Below, one piece after another: positions 22,572 through 39,681 of a DNA stretch of 64,000 nt. The notes beneath the pieces were generated by a model. That model was not told the DNA's origin, did no database searches, and saw nothing but the letters and a program-made list of their open reading frames with translations. Position 1 is the stretch's first letter; each line of letters opens with the position of its first letter. The translations under genes were made by a program, and so were the position numbers. This DNA comes from Linum tenue (lineage: Eukaryota > Streptophyta > Magnoliopsida > Malpighiales > Linaceae): the NCBI GenBank assembly GCA_946122785.1, contig CAMGYJ010000011.1, positions 43,550,513 through 43,614,512 on the forward strand. Reading direction: 5' to 3'.

Positions 22572-23777
22572 TAGGGATGACAATATTACCCATACCCATG
22601 GGTATTTTACTATCCAATCCAATTGGATTGGGTATGGAATCCAAATAGATGTTAGATGGGTAGATATTGATGAGTTTGTACCCATACCCATTTACTTGGG
22701 TTGGGTTGGGTTTTTAACATATGGATTTGGATTTGTATCCATACCCAAATGCAAATTACAGTTTGGTACCTAAACTTAATAGTTATGCATATTTAGTACC
22801 TAAATTATTTTTTTTTTTTTTTCATATAAGTCCTCAAAATATCGATGAAAAATTAAAATTTTCGAGTTTTACAAATAGGTCCAATTTTTGTATGTGTAGT
22901 TAAAACACCCTCAAGTAAATGGATATCCATATCCAACCCATACCCATTTAGATAATATCCATATCTAACCCAAACTCATATGCAAACCCCTAACCCATAC
23001 ACACATCACCCAAACCCAGTGGCGGATTCAGCAAATTTTCACAGGGGTGTCCTCTTAAAAATTAAATTAAATTAAATAATAAATTAAATAATTCGTATAT
23101 TAAAAATATCATACTTGTATAAATTTTTTATTAAAATTCATGATGTGTTTTCATATTTTGAAAAAATAATATAAATAAACTCCGTGTCTGCACTGTTAAA
23201 AAAAATCTACATATCCTACTAGACAATACTTCACGAACTTATCACATATTCGATTTCTAACCTTGTTCTTAATGTAGCTCGAAGTAGAAAAGACTCTTTC
23301 AACACTTGCCATGTAACCATAAAATCAATTCAAAATTAAGGGTAGTGTGTACGTAGTTTAATTATTAGGTACTGAAAATAGTTGGGGATAAAGAAATAGC
23401 GTTTTACTGTTGCATGATGTTTAAAATAGAATAACAAATGAGTAGCAACATAATTAGAATATGTTTGATAATAGTAGTGTCCTAGGTTGGAATAACACAG
23501 ACTACCATTTATATTTTGTTAATCATAAGCAAACTATTATCGAGGGTAGGATAATCATTTTTTCAAAGGTTAGGGTGTCCCGGATTACCAATTATATTTT
23601 GTATACCCATACGAAACTATTATCGGAGGTTGGATAATCATTTCCCCAAATTTTAAGGGTGTCCCGGGACACCCCTAGAGGCCCATGTATCCGCCCCTGC
23701 CCAAACCCTACCCATAATAAATGGGTCTACTTGGGTTTGGGCAAAATTACCCATGGATGGATAAATTGCCATCCCTA
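22572..23777. mobile_element. Ac-like hAT element carrying a nested hAT
   Basis: Termini TAGGGATGACAAT and ATTGCCATCCCTA (12 of 13) with exact AAACACGC duplications (22564-22571, 23778-23785). Subterminal ACCCATACCC/GGGTATGGG motifs at both ends. Contains the 683-bp element 23017-23699. Confidence 0.92.
23017..23699 (-). mobile_element. hAT (CAGTGGCGG-type) derivative with transposase C-terminal remnant
   Basis: Termini CAGTGGCGGAT and ATCCGCCCCTG, flanked by exact CCCAAACC duplications (23009-23016, 23700-23707). At about 23210-23315 the minus strand reads MASVERVFSTSSYIKNKVRNR, a remnant of the hAT C-terminal dimerisation domain, so it derives from an autonomous element by internal deletion. 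Confidence 0.9.
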
Positions 23778-25072
23778 AAACACGCCCTTAGGGTTTGAGG
23801 AGGAGAGCTATTACTTATTAGTCTTCTAATAAATAAATAAATAAATAAATAATTATATATATTTATTACGTATCCTTAGCTCATGCAACAAGCAAACTGT
23901 ATATGATTGAAAAAATAACCTAACCCTTAACTCCAAGTTCTTCATCATACGGTGGATCGAGTTAAAGGCACGTGGGAGAGTGGGTAGCTATTGCTTTGGT
24001 CTAACGTAAATCGATCTAAGTCAACTTTGTTTTAGTCTTCCATGTTGATTTTGTTCCTCTGACGTTTGAAAGAAAGAAAAAAGAATATTATCTCTCGTGG
24101 AAGATGTACATCTCTATATCTTGTGCTGGCCGCTCCTGCAATTTCTTAATCGCTTTCCCTAACTCCCGAACATATAGTCTGTCACACATTAATGCTTTCT
24201 CATCTGTGGTTGTGAAGGACGTCAAGAAGCTACCCAAAATCCAAATTCGTCGCCATCCAAGCTAAGTAAATCTTATGCATGTGCCCGGCCGTCTCAGTTT
24301 CTTACCAAAACAAAAAAAAACAAAAAAAAGTCAGTCGTCGTGATCGTGAATGCATGGTCTGCCGACGAACGAAGAAAATGATGGAATCCGTTGATGTCAA
24401 ACTTTGCTACCTACGAATTGGATCAAGTTGTGAAAAATCCTCTGTACGTCCTTATAGAACCCACATTTCTACGCGTACAAATAATATCCAAAACCCACCA
24501 ACTAGCTCCAGTTACTTTCCGCATACGTTCGTCCCACTTGTACTAATTGTCAAAAGAAAAAACCGTATTTCCACCGAAAACCAGAATAACTCATGTCGAT
24601 CAAACATTAAGCTAACGTGTATTCTATAGATAACTAAAATATGCACGACTGGTTAGAACTTCTGTTATGTATGTGGATCGAATGTGTTCCGTTAACAGGA
24701 AAGCTACAAAAGAAAGAAGAAGAAAAATGGATTGTGTAAACGGGAATCAACTAACCTAAACCTAAACGCGATGGACCATGCATGTGTGAATTACATAAGA
24801 GTAACCTTACCTACCTACGTACCTTCAAATTTTCTCTCCTTTCTTACTTTCAACGAAAATAAGGTTAGGACCAAGCTAGGATTAATCTCCCCATAAAATA
24901 CTGATTTTTGGCCCTCGTTTTCAAAGCAGCGCACGTGTTTGTTGTCATTGTTTGGTGGGACTTGGACTATCTTCTTCTTCCCTTTCAAAATTACCCTTTT
25001 ATGGTTTACGATCCTTGGTAAAAATAAAACTATCTATTTATCCAACTTCTTGCTACTGAAAAATAGCAAAAG
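23778..25072. other. Intergenic DNA, no gene recognised
   Basis: AT-rich, with an (AATA)n run near 23828-23852. A 116-codon open frame at 24279-24629 has no recognisable domain and ordinary AT-rich composition; I treat it as chance. Confidence 0.5.
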
Positions 25073-25789
25073 TAGGGTTGGGCATACGTGCGGGTCACCC
25101 GTGAATTTGACAAAATCCACCTGCAAAATGACTCAGGCGCGGGTCACGAATTGGCTGAATAGAAACCCACAAGAGTTGATGGTTGAAAGGTAGGTGTTCA
25201 GGTTACCTGGAAATCCGATCCACATCACAGTAGCTTTGCCCTACCGACGACTTTCCCTCGTCTTTCCTTTCTCCCACCAAAACAAGATACGATTTCTTTC
25301 CCTATTCTATAAATTTTTCGGTCGATAATCTTCCCCCTCTAAAGAAATTTCTCCGATCAGCAACTTCATTCAAATCGACTTCTATAGTCATAATCATTTC
25401 AATCTTTCTTCCCTTTCCGGCCTCTTCCTCAATAATCTTCTCTACCCGATGATCATGCCAATTGAACGAAATCTCGAATTGGTCGGGTCGCCAATACTCT
25501 CTCAAAGTCTGTGCACATCCCCAATTCATTACTAGTTTGAAGCTATATAACGGTAATAGCATCCCAAATTCTTCCATCACTGCTCCAACTTCTCAATATA
25601 CTGGATGGTTTTGCAGGCCCACGACCACCTTATCCACCCAAACATGTGTTATTGTGTGAGTGTGAGTATTATAATTAAGTGGATTCAAATGAATTTATCG
25701 ACTGACCCACCCATCTCTCATCCTATCTATTGTTTAATCACGAATCAAAGAATTGAAAACATTGTGAACATAAATATGATACATATATC
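25073..25789. other. Possible hAT relic plus unassigned sequence
   Basis: TAGGGTTGGGCATACGTGCG at 25073 resembles an Ac-like terminus with GCGGGTCAC subterminal motifs, but no matching right end or duplication was found. The rest is unassigned. Confidence 0.3.
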
Positions 25790-26409
25790 CAGGGGCGTAG
25801 CCAGGTTTTCGACTAGGGTGGGTCCACTTTGAAAAAATATACATGATAATATAGTTTTTGTTAACTTTTTTTAATTTTTCATAATATAATTTTATATTTA
25901 AATTTTTTGATAAAATAAAATACATTAATGTCAAAACTATTAAGAATATCACTCTCTCTATATACCAAACATTTATTCATAATTTAGTTATTCGGTCGCT
26001 TTCGGATGATGTTATTTGCCAATAATTGTTTACTATAGGTTTAATAATGAATCTTATACAAATAATTATTCATGATTTAGTTATTTGTTCGCTTTCGAAT
26101 TGTGTTCTTTGTCAATAACTAGAGTTGTTGGGTGAAGTTCAATAATATATTTTATACCATTTACCAACATACCCCGTTATAAGAAAATCAAATTATGTGG
26201 AATTTAAGTTTGCACAAATTCGAATACTATATGTGCTTAATGAATGAGGTTGCCAAAACTAGAACACAAAACCTTTCGATCAACGATTATCAATTAGACA
26301 CACTCTAATTTTCCGAATCAATTAACTGTTATACCTAATTTAGTCTTTTTTTCTCCCGAGCTACGGTGGGTACCGAGACCCACCCATTTGCCCTCTCCCT
26401 CCGCCCCTG
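25790..26409. mobile_element. hAT (CAGGGGCG-type) element with decayed duplication
   Basis: Begins CAGGGGCGTAGCCAGG and ends CTCCGCCCCTG. The flanks CATATATC and CCTACATC agree at 6 of 8 positions, suggesting an older insertion. AT-rich interior, no transposase recognised. Confidence 0.7.
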
Positions 26410-28025
26410 CCTACATCTACTCATCTATATCCAAATTTCCGTGTGTGTTATATATGTATTGTTTAAGGGCAAGAGGGTCGCGTAATTAATGGGTGAAGTA
26501 GTAGTCGTGAAGAGGAAGACAGCATGATAGTCGGAGCAAGGTGGTGTGCTCGCGTAATTTTGATGATATAACTATCTTATATATCTGTTATGTTCAGCAA
26601 TAATAATTAATGATCGGAAATATAAATTTTACGAGAGGAAAAAAAAAATGAATTTCAGAGTCGGCCGTCGGGTGGCCCCACCGGTAAAGAGTCAACGAGG
26701 AAGGAGGTTTATAATTATAATGGGGAGCAGATCTGAGTGTTGTGAACGTGTGCATGCATGTAAGTCTTCGCTTCTGCCCCACTCGGTCTCCGGTCTCTGC
26801 CCGGCCGTCAAATTCGTTGACCAACTGGCCCAACTTAATAATTGCCTCACAACTATTGGCAGACACATCGGAACAACAACAAAGCCGGGAAAAGAAAACA
26901 GAGAAAGTGTTCTTGATTGGAAGGCGGACGGAAGGGAGGACCGTCGCTCTTTCATGAGAAGAAAAATAAATTTATATTTATTGGATATTTTGGTAGATGA
27001 ATTAGGGTGAATGCAAAATAATTGTAACAATAATGTTGTAGAATACTAGAATATATGCTTGTCGTATTGCAATAGAAACATATGATATTTGAATCTCTTT
27101 TAAATTGTTGGGACCAAACGATTTTACATGTTATTAGAGCTGGTAATGATGATAAATAGTCTTATTTTATAATTTCCACAACTTTCAATAAAAACAATAA
27201 ATTAAAGCATAATGTATATCGGGATTGTGCAAATTTCAAAAACGTTAGTCAACTTTCATGTGAAGAAGACGTGTAAAAAGAATTATATAATATTCTTTAT
27301 AAATCCTACTCCTACATTTCAAATTATTGAGATCAAATAACCAATTCTTTGTTTTAATGAAGAAAAAAAAACTACTGAAATATTATTTTTTGTTTTATAT
27401 TGCATTATTTTTTGTTACCACACTTCAACTTCTTTTGTTTTATATTGCATGATTTTTGTTAACATACTTTCCAAAAAAACATTATAAGGGTGACATGAAT
27501 TTGTTTTTATTGTTAAATATTATTTGAAATATTAAAATCTGAAACCTCCAGATTAAAGCCCGGTAACCAAACTCTTGTTACCTTTGTTATCACAAGAGCA
27601 GCCCATACCTCCATCCATCATCGTTACTTGTTGTGGAGAACAACTTGGGAAGAGTGACTTCATTAAGGTGGAAATTGTTGTCTTAAGTGTGTTCGGCTTG
27701 ACATTTTGTTATCGTACTTTTCTATGCATATATTGAATTTCCTCACGTGGAATGCGCCGCACCAATCGGGGCGGTGGAATTGAATTTTTTTTATTGATTT
27801 AATTTTCCATCAATAAATCGCTACTCCTCGATCTTTCCTCTTGTTTGCTATGTTTTCCATTCTGATGAATGAACAAGTCAAATACTACCGTCTTGACGAA
27901 GAAAAGTAGGGAAAACCCTCCTCCGCCTCTTCCAGTTGTGCCTTAAAAACATAGATCTATTCTTTTCTAACAACTCTCTCTGTAATTGGTGAAATATGAA
28001 CGAGTTCATTAAATTTAACGCATAC
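26410..28025. other. Intergenic DNA, no gene recognised
   Basis: About 1.6 kb of mostly AT-rich sequence. Short open frames around 26594-27030 overlap one another on both strands and show no domain. Confidence 0.5.
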
Positions 28026-28034
28026 AGGATAATT

Positions 28035-28658
28035 GGGTTAAAGACACATTTGGTCACTGATATTACAAAATCGGAACATGTTTAGTCACTAGAAAAAGTT
28101 AATATCAAATATGGTCACTACAATTACTAAAACTGGACACATTTAGTCACTCGCCGTTAGTCTCCGTCCAACTCCGTTAATGAAGTCCGTTAAGTGCTGA
28201 TGTGGCAAACAGAATTGTGAACATTTGTGGATTCTTTGTGAACGTCAATGGCCTCGTTGGTGAAGGATTGCTCTGCTGTGTTAGGTCGAACAGGTTTGCG
28301 GGAGGAGGTGGGAGGAAGGAGGAGAGCGACGGCGGTGGTTTTGGGGAAAGAAGGAGGTGGGAGGAAGGAGGAAGAAGGGTTGGGTGGGGTTGGGTTGGTT
28401 TTAATGACGTGGCGGGTTATAATGACGTGGCGGGTCGGGTTTTATTTTTGTTGGGTTATATCCGGCTGATTAGGCAATTCTGTTTGCCACATCAGCACTT
28501 AACGGACTTCATTAACGGAGTTGGACGGAGACTAACGACGAGTGACTAAATGTGTCCAGTTTTGGTAATTGTAATGACCAAATTTGATATTAACTTTTTC
28601 TAGTGACTAAACATGTCCCGATTTTGTAATCTCAGTGACCAAATGTGTCTTTAACCCC
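28035..28658. mobile_element. Mutator-like element with about 183-bp terminal inverted repeats
   Basis: 28035-28217 and 28475-28658 are near-perfect inverted repeats, starting GGGTTAAAGACACA and ending TGTGTCTTTAACCCC. The flanks AGGATAATT (28026-28034 and 28659-28667) form an exact 9-bp duplication, typical of Mutator-like elements. The interior of about 257 bp is much more GC-rich (GGAGGAGGTGGGAGG-type) than the surroundings and encodes no transposase, so it is non-autonomous. Confidence 0.9.
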
Positions 28659-28667
28659 AGGATAATT

Positions 28668-29331
28668 AGTTTGAACTTTTATGGCTGGACTTTGATGTTT
28701 CACTAAGTTCTCACTCATATTGAAAAATAATAACACCCAATCAAATAATTAATTTGGTTTGAAACTGAGATGAGATACGAATGATCATCTATATATATAA
28801 AGTATCCAATTGAAAAGCACAATAATTTGTCGAACTTTAATTATTCTATGATTTAAAATTTTCATCTCGAGAGTTGATCCAAACAACGTAAATAAAGAAT
28901 ATGAAGCACAAAATTAAAATACTAGGGACAAGAACAAAGTTTGTGGACTGATTTGCTAGTATAACCAAAGTCTTAATTAGTCACCATTCCGTGAAAGAAA
29001 GATCCAATTCAACGCCCCCAAAGAGTAAGGAAAAAGGGCAAGCAAGGTAGCCAGCTGGCGGTCGTGACGCACAGTGTGACGAAACTCGGAAAAAATCCCG
29101 GTAAAAAATTAAGTCTTCACAAATCTAATCTTATTTTGGTCTTCGTCTTCGCTCCCTCCGCCCTTTTTTATAGCCGACCTCTCCTCTCCCCGCTGAAAGA
29201 AAGTCTTCCCCACACTATTTTCTCCCCTTTCCCTCCATCTATTTCTAGTCTCCCTCTAGACTCTCTCTCCCCTCCAACTTCCCCATTTACTCTCCCTCTC
29301 TCAATCTCTCCCTTCTCCGGCCAAGATTTAT
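28668..29331 (+). promoter_or_regulatory. Upstream region of the WRKY gene
   Basis: AT-rich distal part, then a pyrimidine-rich leader (about 29170-29325). TTTTTTATAGCC near 29163-29174 is the best TATA-like candidate, about 165 bp before the ATG. No intervening gene. Confidence 0.45.
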
Positions 29332-31082
29332 ATGGACAAAGGATGGTGCCTCGCCGTTGAATCCGACCCTCCTCTCCGCCCAGCCGCAGCAGCTTATACT
29401 ACAACTCCTTTCCCCTTCTTCCCTCCGCCGTCCGCCGGAAATCCCATGATGAGGATGTTCCAGTTCCCAGACGTCGAAGCCCTCCACCACGCCGCCGCCG
29501 ACCGCCTCCACGCCGCCGGCGAAGTCGACTTCTTCGCTCACCACCACCACCACAACAACAAGACCACGTCTCCTTCTCATGATAGTAGTCACAACGACGA
29601 CGATCAAGTAAATGTAAGTCCCCAAAGAAATATTAATCTTTTTTTTTTTTTTTTTTTGTCAATCTTACTAATATTTGTGTTTGGTTAATTATAGACTGGA
29701 TTGCATCTTCTCACTGCGAATACGGGGAGCGACCAATCAACGGTGGACGATCAGACTCCGGATCATCGGACGGACCACGATGACAGTCGATCCAAGCCCG
29801 AGGCTGAATTACAAGTTGAGCTACGAAGGATGAACGTCGAAAACCAGAGGTTAAGAGACATGCTTAGCCAAGTCAGCAACAACTACACCTCCCTCCAAAT
29901 GCACCTCGCTTCACTAACGCATCAAACCCCTAACCAACAACAAGTGGTGCGTTACGTACCATCTTTTAAACAATTTCTACAATTTGATCCTAAAAATAGT
30001 AATTAATTTTCCTCTAATTATTTTTTTTAAATAATGTTCAGGTACCGAGGAAATACTTGGCATTGATGCCACCTGGAGAAACATCCAACTCATCCTCCGA
30101 CGAGAGGACCCGCTCCGAATCCTCCCCGCGCAACGGGAAGCGGCCGTCGGTTAGCGGCGGCAGGGGAGAGAGTCCTGAATCGGAAACCAACAAAGCCCAG
30201 AAACTATCTCCTCCGCGTAGCAACTCCACGGCCCAACAACAACAACAGCAGCAGCAGCAGCCCAACAACAACAACAACAACGCCGAGGCGGCCATGAGAA
30301 AAGCCCGCGTCTCGGTCCGGGCCCGCTCCGAGGCCCCGATGATATCCGACGGGTGTCAGTGGCGGAAATACGGGCAGAAGATGGCCAAGGGCAACCCCTG
30401 CCCGCGGGCGTACTACCGCTGCACCATGGCGGCGGGCTGCCCGGTACGGAAACAGGTGCAACGCTGCGCGGAGGACAAGACGATATTGATAACCACTTAC
30501 GAAGGAGGACACAACCACCCTCTGCCACCGGCGGCGATGGCGATGGCGTCGACGACCACGGCCGCCGCCACCATGCTGCTCTCCGGGTCGACGTCGAGCG
30601 CCGACGGCGCCATGACGATGATGATGGCGAACCACCCGAATAACCTGCTCGCCAGGGCTATGATCCCCAACGGTGCTGTCCACAGCAACATGGCGTCGAT
30701 TTCGGCCTCCGCTCCGTTCCCCACCGTCACGCTTGACCTCACCCATACGTCACCACCGAATAATAATAATATTGATGATAATACGTCGGTGCAATTGCAA
30801 CGGCAGCGGGAGACGTTTGGGATGTACAACAACCAGACGAAATTCTCGGGGGTTCAGCTGTCACACGAGGTCGCGAATTCACCGTCACAACTGCTACAGC
30901 AGTTGCACCATCAGCATCAGCTGCCGCCACGTGTCGCATCGCCGGGGGCGAGGCAGCAGGGATCGATGGTGGTGGATCAGTCGGTGAGTGCCATCACCTC
31001 GGATCCCAACTTCACGGCGGCTCTTGCGGCGGCTATCTCCTCCATCATGAGCGGCGGCGGCGGCAATCAGCAACAACAATAG
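29332..31082 (+). CDS. WRKY transcription factor, group IIb type
   Basis: A nuclear DNA-binding regulator; the family binds W-box (TTGAC) promoters, often in stress or senescence responses. Exons by GT...AG: 29332-29613, 29695-29946, 30042-31082, giving 524 aa. A coiled-coil/leucine-zipper-like segment lies near residues 124-165 ([20 protein letters not shown]). The WRKY domain has WRKYGQK near residue 285 and a C-x5-C...H-x-H zinc finger ([10 protein letters not shown] ... GGHNHPLP). The sequence after it ([19 protein letters not shown]) is characteristic of group IIb (WRKY6/31/42-like). A Gln run followed by an Asn run lies before the domain (30234-30282). The zinc-finger intron usual after VQR in groups IIa/IIb is absent; codons run straight through VQRCAED. 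Some residues differ from relatives (EGGHNHP for EGNHNHP). Confidence 0.93.
30234..30282 (+). repeat. CAA/CAG then AAC codon repeat in WRKY
   Basis: Encodes nine consecutive Gln followed, after a Pro, by six Asn. Slippage-prone, and probably length-variable between individuals. Confidence 0.85.
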
Positions 31083-33100
31083 TAACGACAACATGGAAAC
31101 AACAGCCAGGAATCTTTGAATGTTTTTTTTTTTTTGGTTCTTTTGTTCTTACTGTGGATGCTACGTCATTGATAGGCATGAAACGTGGCCTTTCTAGATT
31201 GGTTGCTCTTTTCCTTTTCTTTTCATCATCATGTGACGTGCCCTCCATCATCAATGTGGACATATAGGGTTGACGTTTTTATTGTAGAAAAACGTGGGAA
31301 AATGTATAATCTCTTGTTCGTTCTTTTAGGGCGCCGGCGGGAAGGGAAGGAATTCCGTCAAGCTTAGTGGCTTAGGCCTTAGGGTTAGAATTTAGATAAA
31401 AGATGAGACCATTCAATTCCTTTGTACCAAAGCTTCCTTCGTTTTATTCTTCGTCTATTGAATTTGAATAACTTTTTCCTACTTATCAAATGAAGTTAAT
31501 TAATTGTTTGTTAGGATGTGGTATATATAGATCCATACATGCAGCTTTCCCAACTACTCGAATTATTGAGTCCGGTTAGTCTTTAATATGGTACCAAAGT
31601 TGGTTTACCCTGAGGAACCATGTGTTAAAAATTCTCATGGTACTCAATATTAACCGTTGATTAAGCCATATAATATGTTCTATCTATAAAAATTTCAACT
31701 CCACATGAGTTTACTTTCGTTCGATGAGGCGATATGGTAAAAAATAATATAGATCCATACAAATACCTCTGATAACAATGACGCGGGAACTGGGAACTGG
31801 AAGTCAAGTAATACGGCTTGCTGGGTTTGACACGTTACAAACAAGAAAGGTTGAATATACGAAAGTACTTGTTGTATAACGTGAATTGTTGACGAAAGGA
31901 AAAGGAATAATGTGAGGGCCTGGAGACTGGACTTAATAAGGAAGGAGACTTCCAGGAAGGGAAGGCAGTAAGTTCAATCAAAATCGCGTAATAAATTGGG
32001 CCACATGAAACCAGTGCCTTGCTAGCTAGCTTGGATGGCAAATTCAGAATTGGGTTTCTTCTTCGGATTTTGTCAGGTTCTGAGATGCCTTTCCATTTTC
32101 CATGGTGGTCAACTTTGGCAGAAGCCAGGGGGAAAAAAATACAAAGAACCTGAAGGCGACGTGGCAGTTGTTTATTAGCTGGGTTGGTTGCTGAAGGCAG
32201 CAGTCAGATACGATTGCAGACTAGTTGAGTTGGCACTGGTCTGGTGTGGGTAGACATGAGGTCATTCACTTTCAGACAGTCGTGGGTACTACTAAAATTA
32301 ATTAATTAACTCGTCATTAAAGATGTTAAATATGAACGGGGACGTGTCGTGGGACTTGGTGAGTGGAGCGCCTCGTACCGCATCTAAAACCGTACGATCT
32401 CTCTCTCTCTCGTCAAACCTATTAATTTGTAGGTTGTGAATGAATCATTAATTTTCTGATGTTTTGTTCATCAATCATTATACCATTCCACATGCTCTCA
32501 TGTGATCTTTAGCTCCGATCCCAAAGATGCATTTGCATTGCATGCAATCCAAGTAAACTTTCCGTCGCCTAGGGCTTTCTTTTCCCATGCTGCTGCAAGC
32601 CCCCTTTTTTTAATCACCATATGGGTTCAACCATATCATGATTCTGATCACGTTCCTAGTTTCACATTTTGTAGCCAATTTAGAATGCCTTACCAACATA
32701 TATACCTACTTGCACAACACCATTTGTGGAGAGCCAACAATGAATTAGAATCCAAGTTGTCACCCAGAATTCGATTGTTGTTCTGTCGGTCTAGCAAGTA
32801 AATTAAGTGTACGTGGTCATATTGTTTTAATTATCCGGTTTACCTTGCGTGTGAAAAAAACCATAGTTAATATCAAGATCCAAGTCATTTTAGATTAGGA
32901 TCGCTTGATCATCCATGAATAACAAATTATTTGACAATTGGCCAGCTTCTGGAGGCCTTCTTACAGGCCCGATAAAGACACTACGTCTGGGTCAAACCAG
33001 TTCGCCCACGGGTTAACAAATTTGATTGGAATAATCACATATTAAGAAAAGGATAATACTATAATGTCGTAACTAAAACTTGGAGCCACTCCATGTACCT
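31083..33100. other. Intergenic DNA, no gene recognised
   Basis: Begins with the WRKY 3' UTR. Short open frames (for example 32502-32801) show no domain. No terminal repeats recognised. Confidence 0.5.
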
Positions 33101-33433
33101 AGGACTGTTAATCGGTTAACCTAAAAACGGTCAGACAAAGTCAGAGTTAATCGGCTACCGCAAACCTATAATAACTCTGTTGATGATGTTTTTGGTCGGG
33201 TTCTGGCTATATCGGTTAACCTACCGGTTATCGTGCACTAATTACTAACCGAGAGTAGTCACCACTCACTAATCCTCCACCAAACAAGTTGTCTCCTTCC
33301 TTCCCAATCGTGAGATTCTGCATCTGCCGTCTCTCTCAACTCTCAATTTCTCGTCCCTTATTCTCATTTCTCAAATTTGTCCCTAAAATTGAGTAATCAA
33401 CACACCTAGTCCAACCACCCATTCTTACTCTCA

Positions 33434-33512
<79 letters not shown>

Positions 33513-33560
33513 CCCCCCTATCCCAAGAAATCAACGCAAACTGAAACTCCTTTGTTCAAA
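33101..33560. repeat. hAT-like relic and long CT microsatellite
   Basis: 33107-33250 has inverted ATCGGTTAACCTA motifs like the GGTTAAC-rich hAT relic at 13300-14058, without intact ends. At about 33437-33510 there is a nearly uninterrupted (CT)n run followed by nine C residues. Confidence 0.6.
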
Positions 33561-33839
33561 TTTTCCTCGTCGCTCGCCACCTCCACCTTGCACAAGTAGT
33601 CACTCTCCTCAGCTCCATGTCCTTTATGGTGCAAAAATAAGAAGAGAATGTTAAGCACAACTGCACAAGGGTCTATTTATTGTCAGTTTACTTACTAAGA
33701 TAAGGTTGAAAGTAAACTAACGAACAAACAAAACATCCTCAAGTATCAGACAATTAAGGAAGTTAACATTGCCTATATGTGTTGCTTTAACTCTATCACA
33801 TGTAGGCAAGTTGATGAAAGGTCTGGATCGGGAAGGAGC

Positions 33840-35173
33840 TGTAGGTCTTTGCTGCATTTTTGGAGGGTAGCCCTTCTTTTTGAAGCATTAATCTTCGATA
33901 TGGCCTATCCTTCTGCAATAGGTGCACTCTGGTAGCTTAGAAGACGAATTGGGGTTTAGAGTGGAACCTCTTGGAGTCAATCTTGGAGGCCATCCATGTT
34001 TGTAATAGCAGGTCTCCTTTGTATGACCAGGAGCATTGCAAAAGGTATAGTTTGGTCGTTTTCCAGGAATGTATGGTTGTTTGGAACCTCGAGCTACCAG
34101 AGCTATGGTTTCAACTTCCAGAATTTTGTCATGTTGAGTGCCATAGAGTTGCCTTTTGTGCTGCAACATCCTTTGACAAACCCTGTCTATGGGCGGCAAT
34201 GTGTATCCAAAAAGGACTTGAGATCTCACAGATGCATAGTTATCATTCAGGACGCGAAGGAATTGAATGACATAGTTAGTATTTCTATATCCTATCACAA
34301 CATTCATGGCGGGATAGTTTGTGTGGCTAGTGGCTGTGCAGCGACAAGGTTCTATACGCTGGTAGTTGTTTAACTCATTTTGTATAGCAATTAAGTTGCC
34401 ATAGTACTCAGTTACAGTTTGATACCTTGCTTAAGAGTGCCAAGAGATCCAATCAACTCAACAACACAAACCATGTCGCCTTGACTATAACGTGCTTCGA
34501 GACTTGTCTAAGCTTCTAAGGCTAATTTGTAAGACATTATTGTCTACTCAATGATAGGTTCCACAGCTTGCTGAATTCGGTTGAGAACCATGATATAGTT
34601 TTTGTTCCAAGACCAGAACTGAGCATTATAAGTGGTAGGGGGCAGTTGATGGTACCATTGATGAAACCAAATTTGTTCTTGGCTCCTAAAGTATTAAGCA
34701 TGACCTTGCTCCAGTCGTTGTAGTTAGTGGTGGTCAGTTGCTCACCTACCAACATCAACCATGGCTGCTCAGAGTCATGAAGATAAAAGGGATCCGCCAT
34801 GGGATCCTGCTATTGTTGTGCCATATTTTGGAAGGCGGCTAGAGTTTCTCTGATACCATAACACCAAATGTTACCTTTGAAACCCTAACTTACTTTTCAT
34901 TGATCAACATTGTGGTTTATATATACAGGGTCGAGCAGAAGAAGACAACAAGCTCTTAACTGTTGACAAGAAGAAAAGTAGAGGAAACAAAAAATGAGAG
35001 GGAACGAAATCTGAATTAGTGAAAGAGACCTTGGAGTCTCTTGTGGCACAACGACGACGTACAGCAATTCCTGCCTCCATTGCCCGAGAGTCGAGACGAT
35101 GCTGCTCCACTTGATCTGCTTACTACCCGTTATTACTTTGTGTTCGAGTACTGTAGATGGCGAAAAATTAACA
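33840..35173 (-). mobile_element. Decayed Ty1/copia element: 5' LTR, PBS and gag remnant
   Basis: On the minus strand the LTR (34869-35173, TGTTA...TAACA ends, about 305 bp) is followed by TGGTATCAGAG (complement of 34848-34858), the initiator-Met tRNA primer binding site. The gag N terminus comes next (34800-34537: MADPFYLHDSEQPWLMLV, TTTNYNDWSKVML, NKFGFINGTI), then its C-terminal part with two Cys/His clusters (34307-33888: CNAPGHTKETC, CTYCRRIGH). Stops and frame changes break it. No pol and no second LTR were found, so this is a truncated 5' end. Confidence 0.8.

Positions 35174-39681
<4,508 letters not shown>

Noticed and set aside
24279..24629. 116-codon open frame
   Set aside because: No domain, ordinary AT-rich composition and no gene-like context.
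26594..27030. Gene between the hAT element and the Mutator-like element
   Set aside because: Several short frames overlap on both strands, with no domain and no splice structure.
30038..30746. Long minus-strand open frames opposite the WRKY coding exon
   Set aside because: They are shadows of a GC-rich repeat-bearing exon; the plus-strand frame has the full WRKY domain and splice sites.
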